From: Chitinophagaceae bacterium
GTDB lineage: Bacteria > Bacteroidota > Bacteroidia > Chitinophagales > Chitinophagaceae
Reading direction: 5' to 3'
DNA: 64,000 bases
Assembly: GCA_019638595.1 (NCBI GenBank)
Contig: JAHBTJ010000001.1
Span: 186,001-250,000 of the forward strand
A model generated the notes under the pieces. The model was not told the origin of the DNA, searched no databases, and saw nothing but the letters and a program-made list of their open reading frames with translations. Position 1 is the first letter of the stretch. Each line of letters starts with the position of its first letter. A program made the position numbers and the translations under genes. This document shows, in pieces, positions 36,175 to 45,756 of the stretch.

Positions 36175-39100
36175 ATGCCTTCTACATTCAACACGCTGCT
36201 GGAAGATAAAAGGATCAGTGAGATAAAAAATATGACTGCCGCCAAAAACGACGGCATACCTTTTTTGTTATTGCCGGTACGTACGGAAACCCGGTTTATG
36301 GAGCTGGATGAGCCGTCGCAAACAACTTCTACCGATAATATTGATACCATACTGGATGTATTGTTGATGACGCAGGTTGATTTGCTGGATATACAGAACC
36401 TGCAGCAGGCTGGCGGGGCTATTAGCCGGTCATTGAAAAATATACAAAGCGCCGCTAAAATGGTGAGCGAGATCACCATACTAACGGCAAAGAATAAACG
36501 TATTTTGAAGGAAATGGGCGCCAGTGTTACGGATACCGTGAATTTTGCGTCACAAAAATTTCCGTCCGCGGGTTTTACGGTTCTAAAAAATACCGTAAGC
36601 AGCCTGGTAGCTGCTATGGAAGCTTTGGTGGTAGATCCGCATGGGGTGCTGCTGCCGGCCCGCAACCTGCTGGATCGGTTACATAAAGTAGCCGGTACGA
36701 TAGACGTGCTTTCGAACCGCGCTAAAACTCCTTATCAAAATATCAAGAATAAGAAAGACCTGTTCGGGTATGTAGAAACCGGGCTGGACCAGGCGCTTAC
36801 ATTTTATAAAAACCAGGCGGAAGCTGTTGCCGGTATGCAATACATCGCTAAAAACCAGTTCACGCAGCTACAGCAGTTACATACACAGGTCAGCAAGGGA
36901 ATAGCCGCCGTGCTGCCCAACCTGGCGGTGATACATACCGATGCAACCTGGGCCGCATTTATTGCAGAGAAAGCCACACCGTTAGTAGCGGATATAGAAA
37001 GCGGCATCAAAGAATTTGGAATGGTATCGTTGCCGGCAATAAAGGCGTTACCTGAACCTCCGCAATATGATTACAACGACCTGTTGCTGCAGGCCATGAA
37101 AACCTATCTTCATCTTAAAAAAATTTCAATAGAGCCCGCATCGCCTTACGCGGCTGTGTCAAAATTTAAAAACAGGATAAAATCCGGTATAACGTATATA
37201 GACAGATCGGTAACCGCGGTTCCTCTGCAGGGGGCAAGCCAGGCGCAACGCCTGAATAAAGTATATAATTTATTAACGCCTGAGCTGAGTAAAGCAGGAC
37301 AGAAAATTGAGAGTATCAGCGCTAAAAATAAAAGCCAGAAATATGGTATAGATCTTTTGTCGGAATATATTAGCAGTGATGCAGCCGCGGTAATTGGTAA
37401 AGCTAAAGCGGTTATAGAGCCTAAGTTAAAAAAGGTACATGAGCTGTGGGTGCGTATTTACCCCGATGATATTTTTGTACATACCCATGAGGAGGAGCTT
37501 ACCGCTAAAGAATACGAATCGGGCAAACGTTTCTGGAGCGCCTGGTGGATGGCGGGTAATGATATAACATTAGAAAAAGCGGCCTGGAAAAGATTGTGTA
37601 CCACTCATGGTACGAAAAGGGCTTCGTGGATCGCGTCGCTGATTGATCCGCGTACATCGGGTATAGCCCGTAACGCGCAGCAATTACAGCAAAAGCCATA
37701 TGCTTTTTTTGCGGATATACAGGAAGCTGCCAAAAGTATTCCACCCGCGTCGCAGTCGCTTAATCCCACCCTCGATCCCGACCGCTTCTGGACATCCGTG
37801 ATACTGAATGCTATAACGGTGCTGGATACACGAATTAAAAAGCTCGCTTCCCTTTTACAGCCTGTTGCCGTTGCACCCGATGTTATGATGCAGGAGCTGG
37901 AAGTACAGGTAGTGCGCGCCCAGGGCGACATACAATCTATCCTCTCCAAAACAACATCACTTACCCCGGCACAGCAAACGCAATTCGCTGATAAGCTGGC
38001 TGCTTTTAAGCTGGTTGCCGATAATTTCAGCAAGCTGGTTGAAACGGTCAATGCCATTGAGCGTAAGACGATTGACCAATTGGTAAATGAATTGCCGCAG
38101 GAGGCATTTGATTATGTGGATCCTGCGATAAAAGAAGGCGTATGGACAAAAGCTCCGCATACTTACGTGTTGCCTGAACGGTTCGCGGTTATTACCATCA
38201 ACAATAATCGTTTCCAGCATATTGTAGTAGGGAATAAAGTGCCGGATAATTTGCAGCTAGGCCCCGATCCCGCTTTTTTCTCCAATAAAGACGAAAACGG
38301 GGAGACTGTTTATAAAATAGACGAAAACGGCGACCTGGCGATTGAAGACGGAATAAAGTGGATGACAGAATACCGGAGGGCGGTTGAAACAGGTATGGGC
38401 GTAACCATTCCGCTTACACAGGAACAATACGATGCCGGTTTTGACAAGCTGCTGGTGATTGGTGTAAAACAGGGAGATGCCGTTAACAATAAAAGCCTGC
38501 TTGAAAAATTGTTGCTTAACCATGTGTATGCAGCCGATGGTATGGGTATATTAAAAGTTGGAACACCTACCAATAATACAGAAAACGCAACGGCAGGCTA
38601 TAGTGCAAGAGATAACGATGAAGATGAACGTTTTGATATTGAAATAGCCAATCGTTTGTTTGATGCTTTCGCGACGGACACGATGCTTCAAGCCGATGGC
38701 AAACGCCTGGCCGATGGACTGGGCCTGTCGGCTGATGTGTTGCAGAAAGTAGACAACAGGCACGACAGGCAGGTAAGTAACGCTATTACCATGAACAGGG
38801 CTTTGTGGAGCGCTACCCTGGGGCATACAATGGAAGAGATGTGGGATCATATTTTTACGTACGATAATATCAGGCGTACAGAAAAATATTTTATCAATCA
38901 TTGTCCTGCCCGGGGAATATTGCCTTCCATGCGCGTGGGTGCGCAGCCTTATGGCATATTGCCCACTACCGCTTATTCACGGTTTAAAATATCAGCGCAG
39001 TACGATGCCTGTCATTTGCCGCAAGTAACGAACGCAAATGCCGAGGTGGCAAGGCAATTGCGCTTTGATCTGCGCCTGCATGAAATATTAAAAATGTTCA

Positions 39101-42100
39101 ACGGGGTGTGGACCGAGCTCCGGAGAAATAAAGTAGCGCATTATGCCCAGCTCGAAAACGGCAATCCGCAGCAAAAGTTCATTGAAATGCTGGGACTGAA
39201 TGCCGGTTCTGTTGAGCATTATTACAGGTATGGCATTAATATTACGCGCAAGGGAGTAAAAACGGCAGACGGCAATAAAGAATATGATATTAGAGCTACT
39301 CACGGTGCAGAATACATGCGTGCCTGGTTCAAGGAAATGATGATCAACGGAGTATTTGCTCCCTCTTTCAGCTTTCCCGATGAAACAATACCCGACCTTT
39401 TTAACGTGCTTTTTAAACTAACAGATCGTAAATATTCCCGCATAAGAGACCAGTTTGACCAGAGCAGGATATTCCGCAACCGCTTTATCGCGGGGCCGCA
39501 GGAGCTCCGGCAGCTTACCGGATATTTAATTGATAGCAAGGAACTATCGCCCGTTGAGCCGGTTGAGAGAGGAGAAGGGGGATCGTATATTGATTGGTTG
39601 TTGAACAGCTTTCTGGATGCGATTTTGGCGGGCAACAATCCCGCCACTTTCCCCAGCCGAAGCCTGTTGTTTTTACTGATGCGTCAATCGCTGATGCAGG
39701 TTTACCAGGAGGCGGCGTTGGATATTCTTCAACTGGAAGGGTTGATAACCGAAGACAGGCGCCGTATAGTAGGCGATGAAAATACCTATAGCGAATGGGG
39801 CGGCATGGGATCGTTGCGAAAATACAACACCAAATGGCATTTGCTGCTGAAGGATATGGATGAGCTGAAAGGATTTGTGTTTGATAAATTTGATAACAGC
39901 AATGCCTTTTACAATTATGTGGTAAACACCGGCAATAACAGTGGAGCCGGCAGGAGTTCAATGGCTACTTATATATATAAACCCGAAGCGAATCCCTTGC
40001 TGAACGGGTATGTGCGTGCAGCACAGCACAAAAAGATATTGCAAAAAACAGAAGAAGTGCGCCGGGCGTATGGCATATTGAACAACCTGCCTACCGGAGA
40101 GCTGTCGCACCTGCTCGCGGAGCATATTGATTCGTGCAGCTACCGCCTCGATGCCTGGATGACCGGGTTGGTGAACAGGCGGCTGAGTGAACAGCGGGCT
40201 ATTAATAAGGAGGGTATTTACCTGGGCGCTTACGGCTGGCTTGAGAACTTAAGAAGGGATACCAATAAGAAAGAAGCGAAAGCGGCTGATATTCCCGCGG
40301 GGCTGAGTCCTGAAGCTGTTAAGGTATATGATGATCCGGATAATGATGGATTTATTCACGCGCCTTCTTTAAACCACGCCATTACTGCTGCGGTGCTGAG
40401 AAGCGCGTACAAGGCCAATTATTCAGAAGAAGATATCAATAACAGGCTGGCGGTAAACATTTCATCATCGCGTGTAAGAATGGCGCTGAACCTGATAGAT
40501 GGGGTACAGAATGGTTTACAGATAGGAGCCATATTGGGCTTCCAGTTTGAGAAAGGAATACATGAAAGATATAAGCTGGCAGAGCTGGATAAATTTATTT
40601 TACCCTTCCGAAATGCTTTTCCGCTGGTGGTTGCGGTTAAAGACAACGCCCAGGCAGGCAAGCCGCCATCTTATAACAGTAATGTGGTAGACGGCATGGC
40701 ATTGCTTAATAAAATTTATGATGCGGTAAAATGGCTGGACTTTCCCTCCGATAAAACCATGTTCGAAGTAATTACCGATCCGGCCAACAATACGGTGTTG
40801 AAATGGCTGCATGATCTTGTAACAGCTAACGGTGGGGGTAACACGGAATTTGTACAGATAGCAAAAGAAATTGACCGCATGGCAGACGCGCTGGACGCGT
40901 TGGGTGATGTGGCTGTTTCTGAAAGTGTATACCAGGTGGTGCAGGGAAATTATGTAAGAGCTTCGGCAATGATGAACAGTCTTGCGCAGGGAAAAAACAT
41001 CCCCGAACCTCAAATGATTGATACACCACGTTCGGGTACTGTAGTAACGCAGCGGGTAGTATTGAATTTTCATCCGCAGGAAACATTTGCACAACCTCCG
41101 GGCTGGCCGGCAAATGCAACACCCAGGGCAAATGCGGAACCAACGCTCAATACCTGGCTGGCATCGGTTATAGGTAACCCGGCAAATATCAGGTGTGTTG
41201 CAGCGTACAAAACAACGGAGCCGGATGCGGTTACCCGGTCCGGTGAGTTAGCGCTGAGCGAACTGGATCTGCAGCCGCTTGATTATCTTTTTGTGGCAGC
41301 CAATGAGGCGGACTTTAAGCAATACATCGCTTACAAGCTGCGCGAAAAGCTTTCATTACCCAACGATGCCACTGTTACCATTGATCTTATATCCAGGCTT
41401 GACACGTGGGGTTCTTCTGTTCATAGCTTTTATGAGCAGGACCACCTGCTTACCCAGTTGAGAAATATATTGCTGCAGGCGCGTGCGGCAGGTGCGGAAC
41501 AATTGGTGCAAACCAGCGTGGCTCCCGATCCCGGCAATCCCGGCAACCACGATGTTGGGCAATATAAAATAAGAACGGAGGAAGCCGTAAACCGGCTTAC
41601 AAATATTATAAACACATTAACGGCAGACGCGGCTGTAAAAGATTTGCTGGAAGCGAAAAAGATACTGGAAGCCCCGGATGATACTTTGAGCGATGCGCAA
41701 CTGCAGCTCATGAAGGACTTCCTGGTTTTGGTAAATGCCTACGGTGTTCCTAACGCGGTTCCGGGTATGTTACATGAACAGGCGGCCGACAAAAAAGAGG
41801 CATCCCAAAAATACCTGCAACAAACCATGGTCGCCTACAGGCAAACCAGGGAACGATTAAAGCAGGCAACGGATACTTTGAATAAGATAAATGCCAAAAC
41901 TCCTGACAAGCAAAAGCTGTCGTTTTACAATGATGTGTTGAAAATAGTTTTTGGAAAAGCGTTTGTATCCCTGCCTTTGTACAAAGCGCCGAACCAGGAA
42001 GCTATTTCAAAGCAGTTGGCCGCGCCGGATGAAGAAAATATTATCCGGGGCGATCGTACTATGGTAATGGCAGAATGGTTGCAAAGTGTAGCGAAGGTTC

Positions 42101-42702
42101 GTCCTAAGATCGGCTCGCTCGAAATGTTAGACATCCTGTTGTCGGCTGCTGATAAGAGCATAGACCTGTTACCTGTTCAATTGAACCATCAGCCCGGAGA
42201 CTATTGGCTGGGTGTGGAATTCCCGGCGGAATATGTGCCTGCAGAAGATAAGCTTTCGCTGCTGATGGTAAATCCGCAACAATGGATGGATCCCGGTATA
42301 CAGAACCAGGCAGGCATCATACTGGATGAATGGGTAGAGGTGATTCCGAATAAAATGGAAACTACCGGTATAGCGCTCAATTACAATCAGCCCGATGCCA
42401 TGCCGCCTCAATCGTTGCTGCTGGCGGTTACGCCGGTAACTACCGGCAAATGGGTGTGGGAAGATTTGGTGGTTACATTACTGGATACGTTGGAAATGGC
42501 GAAAAACAGGGCGGTAGAGCCGGATCATGTGGATCAGAGCGCGCTGTCGCATATCCTGCCCGGTATATTATCGGAAGTTGCTCCGCCGCAAATGGGAAAC
42601 ATTCCGGATGCCAATCCGTTGGGAGTGCAGGTAGTAATGGATTTCGCATTTAACAGGCAGCCTAAAAAAATACCAATACAACCAATACAACCAATACCAT
42701 AA
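36175..42702 (+). CDS. Cluster gene 6: giant hypothetical protein (2175 aa)
   Basis: This is the largest gene of the window. The N-terminal third has long helices and ends in LWVRIYPDDIFVHTHEEELT followed by a Trp-rich KRFWSAWWMAGND. The middle contains LPERFAVITINNNRFQHIVV and MRVGAQPYGILPTTAYSRF. The C terminus contains YWLGVEFP, DEWVEVIPNKMETTG and PPQSLLLAVTPVTTGKWVWE. These motifs look like those of a widespread but unnamed family in other phyla (from memory). There is no signal peptide. The protein ends in an in-frame 9-bp tandem repeat encoding IPIQPIQPIP. Confidence 0.8.
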   Translation: MPSTFNTLLEDKRISEIKNMTAAKNDGIPFLLLPVRTETRFMELDEPSQTTSTDNIDTILDVLLMTQVDLLDIQNLQQAGGAISRSLKNIQSAAKMVSEITILTAKNKRILKEMGASVTDTVNFASQKFPSAGFTVLKNTVSSLVAAMEALVVDPHGVLLPARNLLDRLHKVAGTIDVLSNRAKTPYQNIKNKKDLFGYVETGLDQALTFYKNQAEAVAGMQYIAKNQFTQLQQLHTQVSKGIAAVLPNLAVIHTDATWAAFIAEKATPLVADIESGIKEFGMVSLPAIKALPEPPQYDYNDLLLQAMKTYLHLKKISIEPASPYAAVSKFKNRIKSGITYIDRSVTAVPLQGASQAQRLNKVYNLLTPELSKAGQKIESISAKNKSQKYGIDLLSEYISSDAAAVIGKAKAVIEPKLKKVHELWVRIYPDDIFVHTHEEELTAKEYESGKRFWSAWWMAGNDITLEKAAWKRLCTTHGTKRASWIASLIDPRTSGIARNAQQLQQKPYAFFADIQEAAKSIPPASQSLNPTLDPDRFWTSVILNAITVLDTRIKKLASLLQPVAVAPDVMMQELEVQVVRAQGDIQSILSKTTSLTPAQQTQFADKLAAFKLVADNFSKLVETVNAIERKTIDQLVNELPQEAFDYVDPAIKEGVWTKAPHTYVLPERFAVITINNNRFQHIVVGNKVPDNLQLGPDPAFFSNKDENGETVYKIDENGDLAIEDGIKWMTEYRRAVETGMGVTIPLTQEQYDAGFDKLLVIGVKQGDAVNNKSLLEKLLLNHVYAADGMGILKVGTPTNNTENATAGYSARDNDEDERFDIEIANRLFDAFATDTMLQADGKRLADGLGLSADVLQKVDNRHDRQVSNAITMNRALWSATLGHTMEEMWDHIFTYDNIRRTEKYFINHCPARGILPSMRVGAQPYGILPTTAYSRFKISAQYDACHLPQVTNANAEVARQLRFDLRLHEILKMFNGVWTELRRNKVAHYAQLENGNPQQKFIEMLGLNAGSVEHYYRYGINITRKGVKTADGNKEYDIRATHGAEYMRAWFKEMMINGVFAPSFSFPDETIPDLFNVLFKLTDRKYSRIRDQFDQSRIFRNRFIAGPQELRQLTGYLIDSKELSPVEPVERGEGGSYIDWLLNSFLDAILAGNNPATFPSRSLLFLLMRQSLMQVYQEAALDILQLEGLITEDRRRIVGDENTYSEWGGMGSLRKYNTKWHLLLKDMDELKGFVFDKFDNSNAFYNYVVNTGNNSGAGRSSMATYIYKPEANPLLNGYVRAAQHKKILQKTEEVRRAYGILNNLPTGELSHLLAEHIDSCSYRLDAWMTGLVNRRLSEQRAINKEGIYLGAYGWLENLRRDTNKKEAKAADIPAGLSPEAVKVYDDPDNDGFIHAPSLNHAITAAVLRSAYKANYSEEDINNRLAVNISSSRVRMALNLIDGVQNGLQIGAILGFQFEKGIHERYKLAELDKFILPFRNAFPLVVAVKDNAQAGKPPSYNSNVVDGMALLNKIYDAVKWLDFPSDKTMFEVITDPANNTVLKWLHDLVTANGGGNTEFVQIAKEIDRMADALDALGDVAVSESVYQVVQGNYVRASAMMNSLAQGKNIPEPQMIDTPRSGTVVTQRVVLNFHPQETFAQPPGWPANATPRANAEPTLNTWLASVIGNPANIRCVAAYKTTEPDAVTRSGELALSELDLQPLDYLFVAANEADFKQYIAYKLREKLSLPNDATVTIDLISRLDTWGSSVHSFYEQDHLLTQLRNILLQARAAGAEQLVQTSVAPDPGNPGNHDVGQYKIRTEEAVNRLTNIINTLTADAAVKDLLEAKKILEAPDDTLSDAQLQLMKDFLVLVNAYGVPNAVPGMLHEQAADKKEASQKYLQQTMVAYRQTRERLKQATDTLNKINAKTPDKQKLSFYNDVLKIVFGKAFVSLPLYKAPNQEAISKQLAAPDEENIIRGDRTMVMAEWLQSVAKVRPKIGSLEMLDILLSAADKSIDLLPVQLNHQPGDYWLGVEFPAEYVPAEDKLSLLMVNPQQWMDPGIQNQAGIILDEWVEVIPNKMETTGIALNYNQPDAMPPQSLLLAVTPVTTGKWVWEDLVVTLLDTLEMAKNRAVEPDHVDQSALSHILPGILSEVAPPQMGNIPDANPLGVQVVMDFAFNRQPKKIPIQPIQPIP
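42673..42699 (+). repeat. Three-unit 9-bp tandem repeat at the 3' end of cluster gene 6
   Basis: CCAATACAA occurs twice and then CCAATACCA, encoding the repetitive tail of the 2175-aa protein. Because the unit is three codons, gain or loss of a unit would lengthen or shorten the tail without a frameshift. Confidence 0.7.
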
Positions 42703-42711
42703 TATTATAAT

Positions 42712-44592
42712 ATGCCAAGAATAGACAGTGTTTCATGCGAACCGTTCCGTGCCTGGAACAGGCTGGAGCCAAGAACCCGCAAGCAGGACTTTGATGATGT
42801 ACTGAAATGTTCCATTCACGATCCCCTGTGGATGCTTACCCGTCAATGGCAATTCGGCGAGTTCCAGGGAGAGGATACCGGCTCGGCGATTTTCGCGAAA
42901 ATAAAAATGCAAACCACGCAGATCACAAGGTATAAATCAGCGACAGAAGTTGGTGAAGTATACACGGATGTAATACCTGCGGAAACAAAGGTGGAAAGTG
43001 AATATCCGCAACTGGACTATCATTGTCGTGTACAGTCGGCCTCTTTTTTTATGAAGCTGCTAAAGAATAAATTAACCGGCGTAGCGGGTTTTAATTATGC
43101 CGGTTACCTGCAGAAGCTGAAAACGTTGTATGCGCTGGTATTACCGGAAAATGTGGATGAGAATGACAACCACATAAATACGGTGTTGAAGCTGCGCACG
43201 CTTGTCAATAATCCGCTGAGCAGTTTTTTGGCTGCCAACGGAGCACAGTGGTTTGATGGTGTTGCATTGTACGAAGCTGCCAAGGCAGGAATACCTGCTG
43301 TCGTAAATGCTATTGTGATAGTGAGCCCCGGCCATACGGAGGCGTTGACGCAATCGCTGGAAGCGTATATACCCTGGTTTGAAAAAGCGTATAAACCCAC
43401 GCATAATACAAATGGTAAGGGAGCCTGGCTGAATGAACAAATGGAGTACCAGTTCGCAGTATCGCTTCCGGAAAAGGCGAAGCCCAATACGGTGTTGAAG
43501 GCGGAAGAATATTATACGGGCGATATGGAATGGTATTCGTTTGATGTGTCGGCAGACGAGGAAACGATTGAGGGACTGACCGGTAATGCCACCGATGGCG
43601 AGCTGCCTAAAGTGGATGAGAAAATAGTAACGGTTATACCTACCCTGGCAAAATACGGTGGCATGCCGCATCCGCGATGGTGGCAGTTTGAAGATGGGAA
43701 TATAGACCTGGGCGATATAGATGCGGATACTACCGATATAGCGAAACTGATCGTATCGGAATACGCGCTTATTTATGGTAACGACTGGCTGGTAGTACCC
43801 TATTCGTTGCCGGTAGGAAGTCTTACACAAATACCCGCGATAGTAATAACAGATGTATTTGGGGAGCGTTCACTGGTAAAACCGGCCATACAGGGTAATA
43901 CTGATGACTGGACAGCCTGGGGATTGTTTAACCTGAGTGTGCGCACAGCGGATAATGTGAAAAATGCGCAGGCTGATACCCGTTTGTTCCTGCCACCCTG
44001 TGTTGCTAAAACACAGGAAAGTGAGCCGTTGGAGGAAATACATTTCATTCGCGATGAAATGGCGAATATGGTATGGGCTATTGAAACAAGACTGAATAGC
44101 TTGGCCGGTACTAATATGGAGGGGGATGCCGCCGCTAATTATCTTCGCAATGCCATTGAATTGATTGAACCGCCGGCAGGCGCCTTATTGCCGGTGGATG
44201 AAAAGGCGATGTTTAAATACATGATTGAAAATACCGTGCCCGAAAACTGGATACCATTTGTGCCTGTTCATATACCCGGGCAATACAGGGCTGTGAGGCT
44301 GCAACGCGCCAGCATGCCACGATGGTTTAAGCAGGAATACGCGCCTGTTCGCCCCGCTACCAGTTTATTACGTACAGGCATAACCGAAGCAGATGCTGTT
44401 ACCTCGGCTTTATTTGTAAATGAAGAAGAAGTGCCGAGGGCTGGCGCCAGGGTTACCAGCAGCTATCAGCGAACTCGTTGGTATAACGGGAAAACGGTCA
44501 ACTGGCTGGGTCGCCGCAAAAAATTAGGCAGGGGAGAAGGCTCCAGCGGATTACAGTTCGACGCGCTGGATCCGATAACAAAGGAGAAATGA
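42712..44592 (+). CDS. Cluster gene 7: large hypothetical protein (626 aa)
   Basis: This is the last gene of the operon-like run, 9 bp after gene 6. The N terminus carries CEPFRAWNRLEPRTRKQDF and WMLTRQWQFGEFQGEDTGSA, motifs I associate with an unnamed family found beside homologues of genes 5 and 6. The middle contains MPHPRWWQFEDGNIDLGDID. The C terminus has ALLPVDEKAMFKYMIENTVP and a Lys/Arg-rich end (WLGRRKKLGRGEG) that could bind nucleic acid or an acidic partner. There is no signal peptide or transmembrane segment. The function is unknown; constant adjacency to two giant proteins would suggest a common complex. Confidence 0.8.
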   Translation: MPRIDSVSCEPFRAWNRLEPRTRKQDFDDVLKCSIHDPLWMLTRQWQFGEFQGEDTGSAIFAKIKMQTTQITRYKSATEVGEVYTDVIPAETKVESEYPQLDYHCRVQSASFFMKLLKNKLTGVAGFNYAGYLQKLKTLYALVLPENVDENDNHINTVLKLRTLVNNPLSSFLAANGAQWFDGVALYEAAKAGIPAVVNAIVIVSPGHTEALTQSLEAYIPWFEKAYKPTHNTNGKGAWLNEQMEYQFAVSLPEKAKPNTVLKAEEYYTGDMEWYSFDVSADEETIEGLTGNATDGELPKVDEKIVTVIPTLAKYGGMPHPRWWQFEDGNIDLGDIDADTTDIAKLIVSEYALIYGNDWLVVPYSLPVGSLTQIPAIVITDVFGERSLVKPAIQGNTDDWTAWGLFNLSVRTADNVKNAQADTRLFLPPCVAKTQESEPLEEIHFIRDEMANMVWAIETRLNSLAGTNMEGDAAANYLRNAIELIEPPAGALLPVDEKAMFKYMIENTVPENWIPFVPVHIPGQYRAVRLQRASMPRWFKQEYAPVRPATSLLRTGITEADAVTSALFVNEEEVPRAGARVTSSYQRTRWYNGKTVNWLGRRKKLGRGEGSSGLQFDALDPITKEK

Positions 44593-44605
44593 GGTATCGG
44601 CAACC

Positions 44606-44846
44606 GGCTGTCAGCAATGGGCTATCAGCTATGAGCCATGAGCAAATTATTTATGGTTTATGGTTTTTTGTTTATAGTTGAGAAAACAAACCCGAAACCT
44701 GCAACTTGAAACCTGCAACCACAAACCCGAAACTTCAAACTATAAACCCCAAACCTGTAACCTGCAACAGTCATCAAATCTTAAATCTCAAATTCCAAAT
44801 CTCCCTTGCAACCTGTCATAAACTATAAACAAAAAACCATAAACGT
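44606..44846. repeat. Intergenic repeat copy, long form
   Basis: Positions 44625-44801 align, inverted, with 48751-48920, including a perfect 38-bp match (44655-44692 with 48853-48890). A second internal inverted repeat is exact over 24 bp (44656-44679 with 44821-44844). Modules in order: CAGCTATGAGCCATGAGC, TTTATGGTTTTTTGTTTAT, CCTGCAACTTGAAACC, CCTGTAACCTGCAACAG and CATCAAATCTTAAATC. Confidence 0.85.
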
Positions 44847-44856
44847 GGATGTCTTC

Positions 44857-45750
44857 CTAATTAAATATCTTATTCATACGGTCAATGATCACCTTCAGTC
44901 TTTCCCTGTCGCCACCCGGTACCTCGGCAGAAGCCCAGCCGTTGTAGCCGATCTTTTCAAGCGCTTTAATGATCACCGGCCAGTTATTGTCGCCATCCAT
45001 TAATTCTACATCAAAGCCTTTCCACAGCCCTTCATCGTTTTGTTTTTTCCGGCTGTACTCTTTTACATCCAGCTTCATAATACGTTTATCAAGTGTTTCA
45101 ATCCACTGTTCGGGCCAGCCATAACGTAGTATATTCCCTATATCAAAATACCAGCCTACCATCGGGTGGTTGATCTCGTCTATATACCGCGCCGCTTCCA
45201 CAGGGCTTATCAGGAAATTGTTCCAAACATTTTCAATGGCGATCTTAATCCCTGTTTTTTCCGCGTACGGGATCAGTTTCTTTATTTCAGCCTGTGTACG
45301 TTTGTAAGCGTCGGCATAGCTGATCTGGTCGTTCACCACGCCCGCTACCAGCAATACGGTGGTACCTCCATAGAGCTTACAATCTTCCATAGAAGTGATA
45401 ACGGTATTGAAACATTTTTCACGCACTTGAGGATCGGGGTGAGATAAAGGCGACTTCCAGTGCTCGGAGTTAACAACCCCGGGAATTTCCAGCCCTGTTT
45501 TGTCTTTAGCCGCCAGTATTTCCCTGTTATCGTATTTGTGGGGTGAGCTGAATTCCACACCATCATATCCCAGTTCCTTCAGCATTTTAAATTTATCCAG
45601 CAGGGGCATATCTCCCTGCACCATTTCAATTTTAAGGCTTTTTTTGATTTTGGGTTTAACTGCCTTTGGGGTGGCGGCAAGGGCAGGAATTCCCATGGCG
45701 GTGGCGGTAGCGGCTATGGCGCTGTTTTTAATAAAGCTTCTTCTTTGCAT
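44857..45750 (-). CDS. Tat-exported sugar phosphate isomerase/epimerase-like TIM barrel
   Basis: This 297-aa protein starts with a twin-arginine-type signal (MQRRSFIKNSAIAATATAMG, then IPALAATP). The mature part is a xylose-isomerase-like TIM barrel (AP endonuclease 2 fold). Likely metal ligands lie in GIKIAIENVWNN (Glu), MVGWYFDIGNILRYG (Asp) and MKLDVKEYSR, ending in a Glu in GWASAEVPGGD. Such proteins are common next to Gfo/Idh/MocA dehydrogenases in Bacteroidota and probably act on keto-sugars in the periplasm. It lies 6 bp downstream of the oxidoreductase gene, so the two are co-transcribed. Confidence 0.85.
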   Translation of the reverse strand: MQRRSFIKNSAIAATATAMGIPALAATPKAVKPKIKKSLKIEMVQGDMPLLDKFKMLKELGYDGVEFSSPHKYDNREILAAKDKTGLEIPGVVNSEHWKSPLSHPDPQVREKCFNTVITSMEDCKLYGGTTVLLVAGVVNDQISYADAYKRTQAEIKKLIPYAEKTGIKIAIENVWNNFLISPVEAARYIDEINHPMVGWYFDIGNILRYGWPEQWIETLDKRIMKLDVKEYSRKKQNDEGLWKGFDVELMDGDNNWPVIIKALEKIGYNGWASAEVPGGDRERLKVIIDRMNKIFN

Positions 45751-45756
45751 GAATGA

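Noticed and set aside
25077-44592. Contractile injection system or prophage tail module
   Set aside because: No recognisable sheath, tube, baseplate, tape-measure, ClpV-like ATPase or lysis gene is visible among the seven genes; the large sizes alone are not enough.
44606-44846. Regularly repeated words resembling a CRISPR array
   Set aside because: Units vary in length and sequence, there are no unique spacers of constant size, and no cas gene is near.
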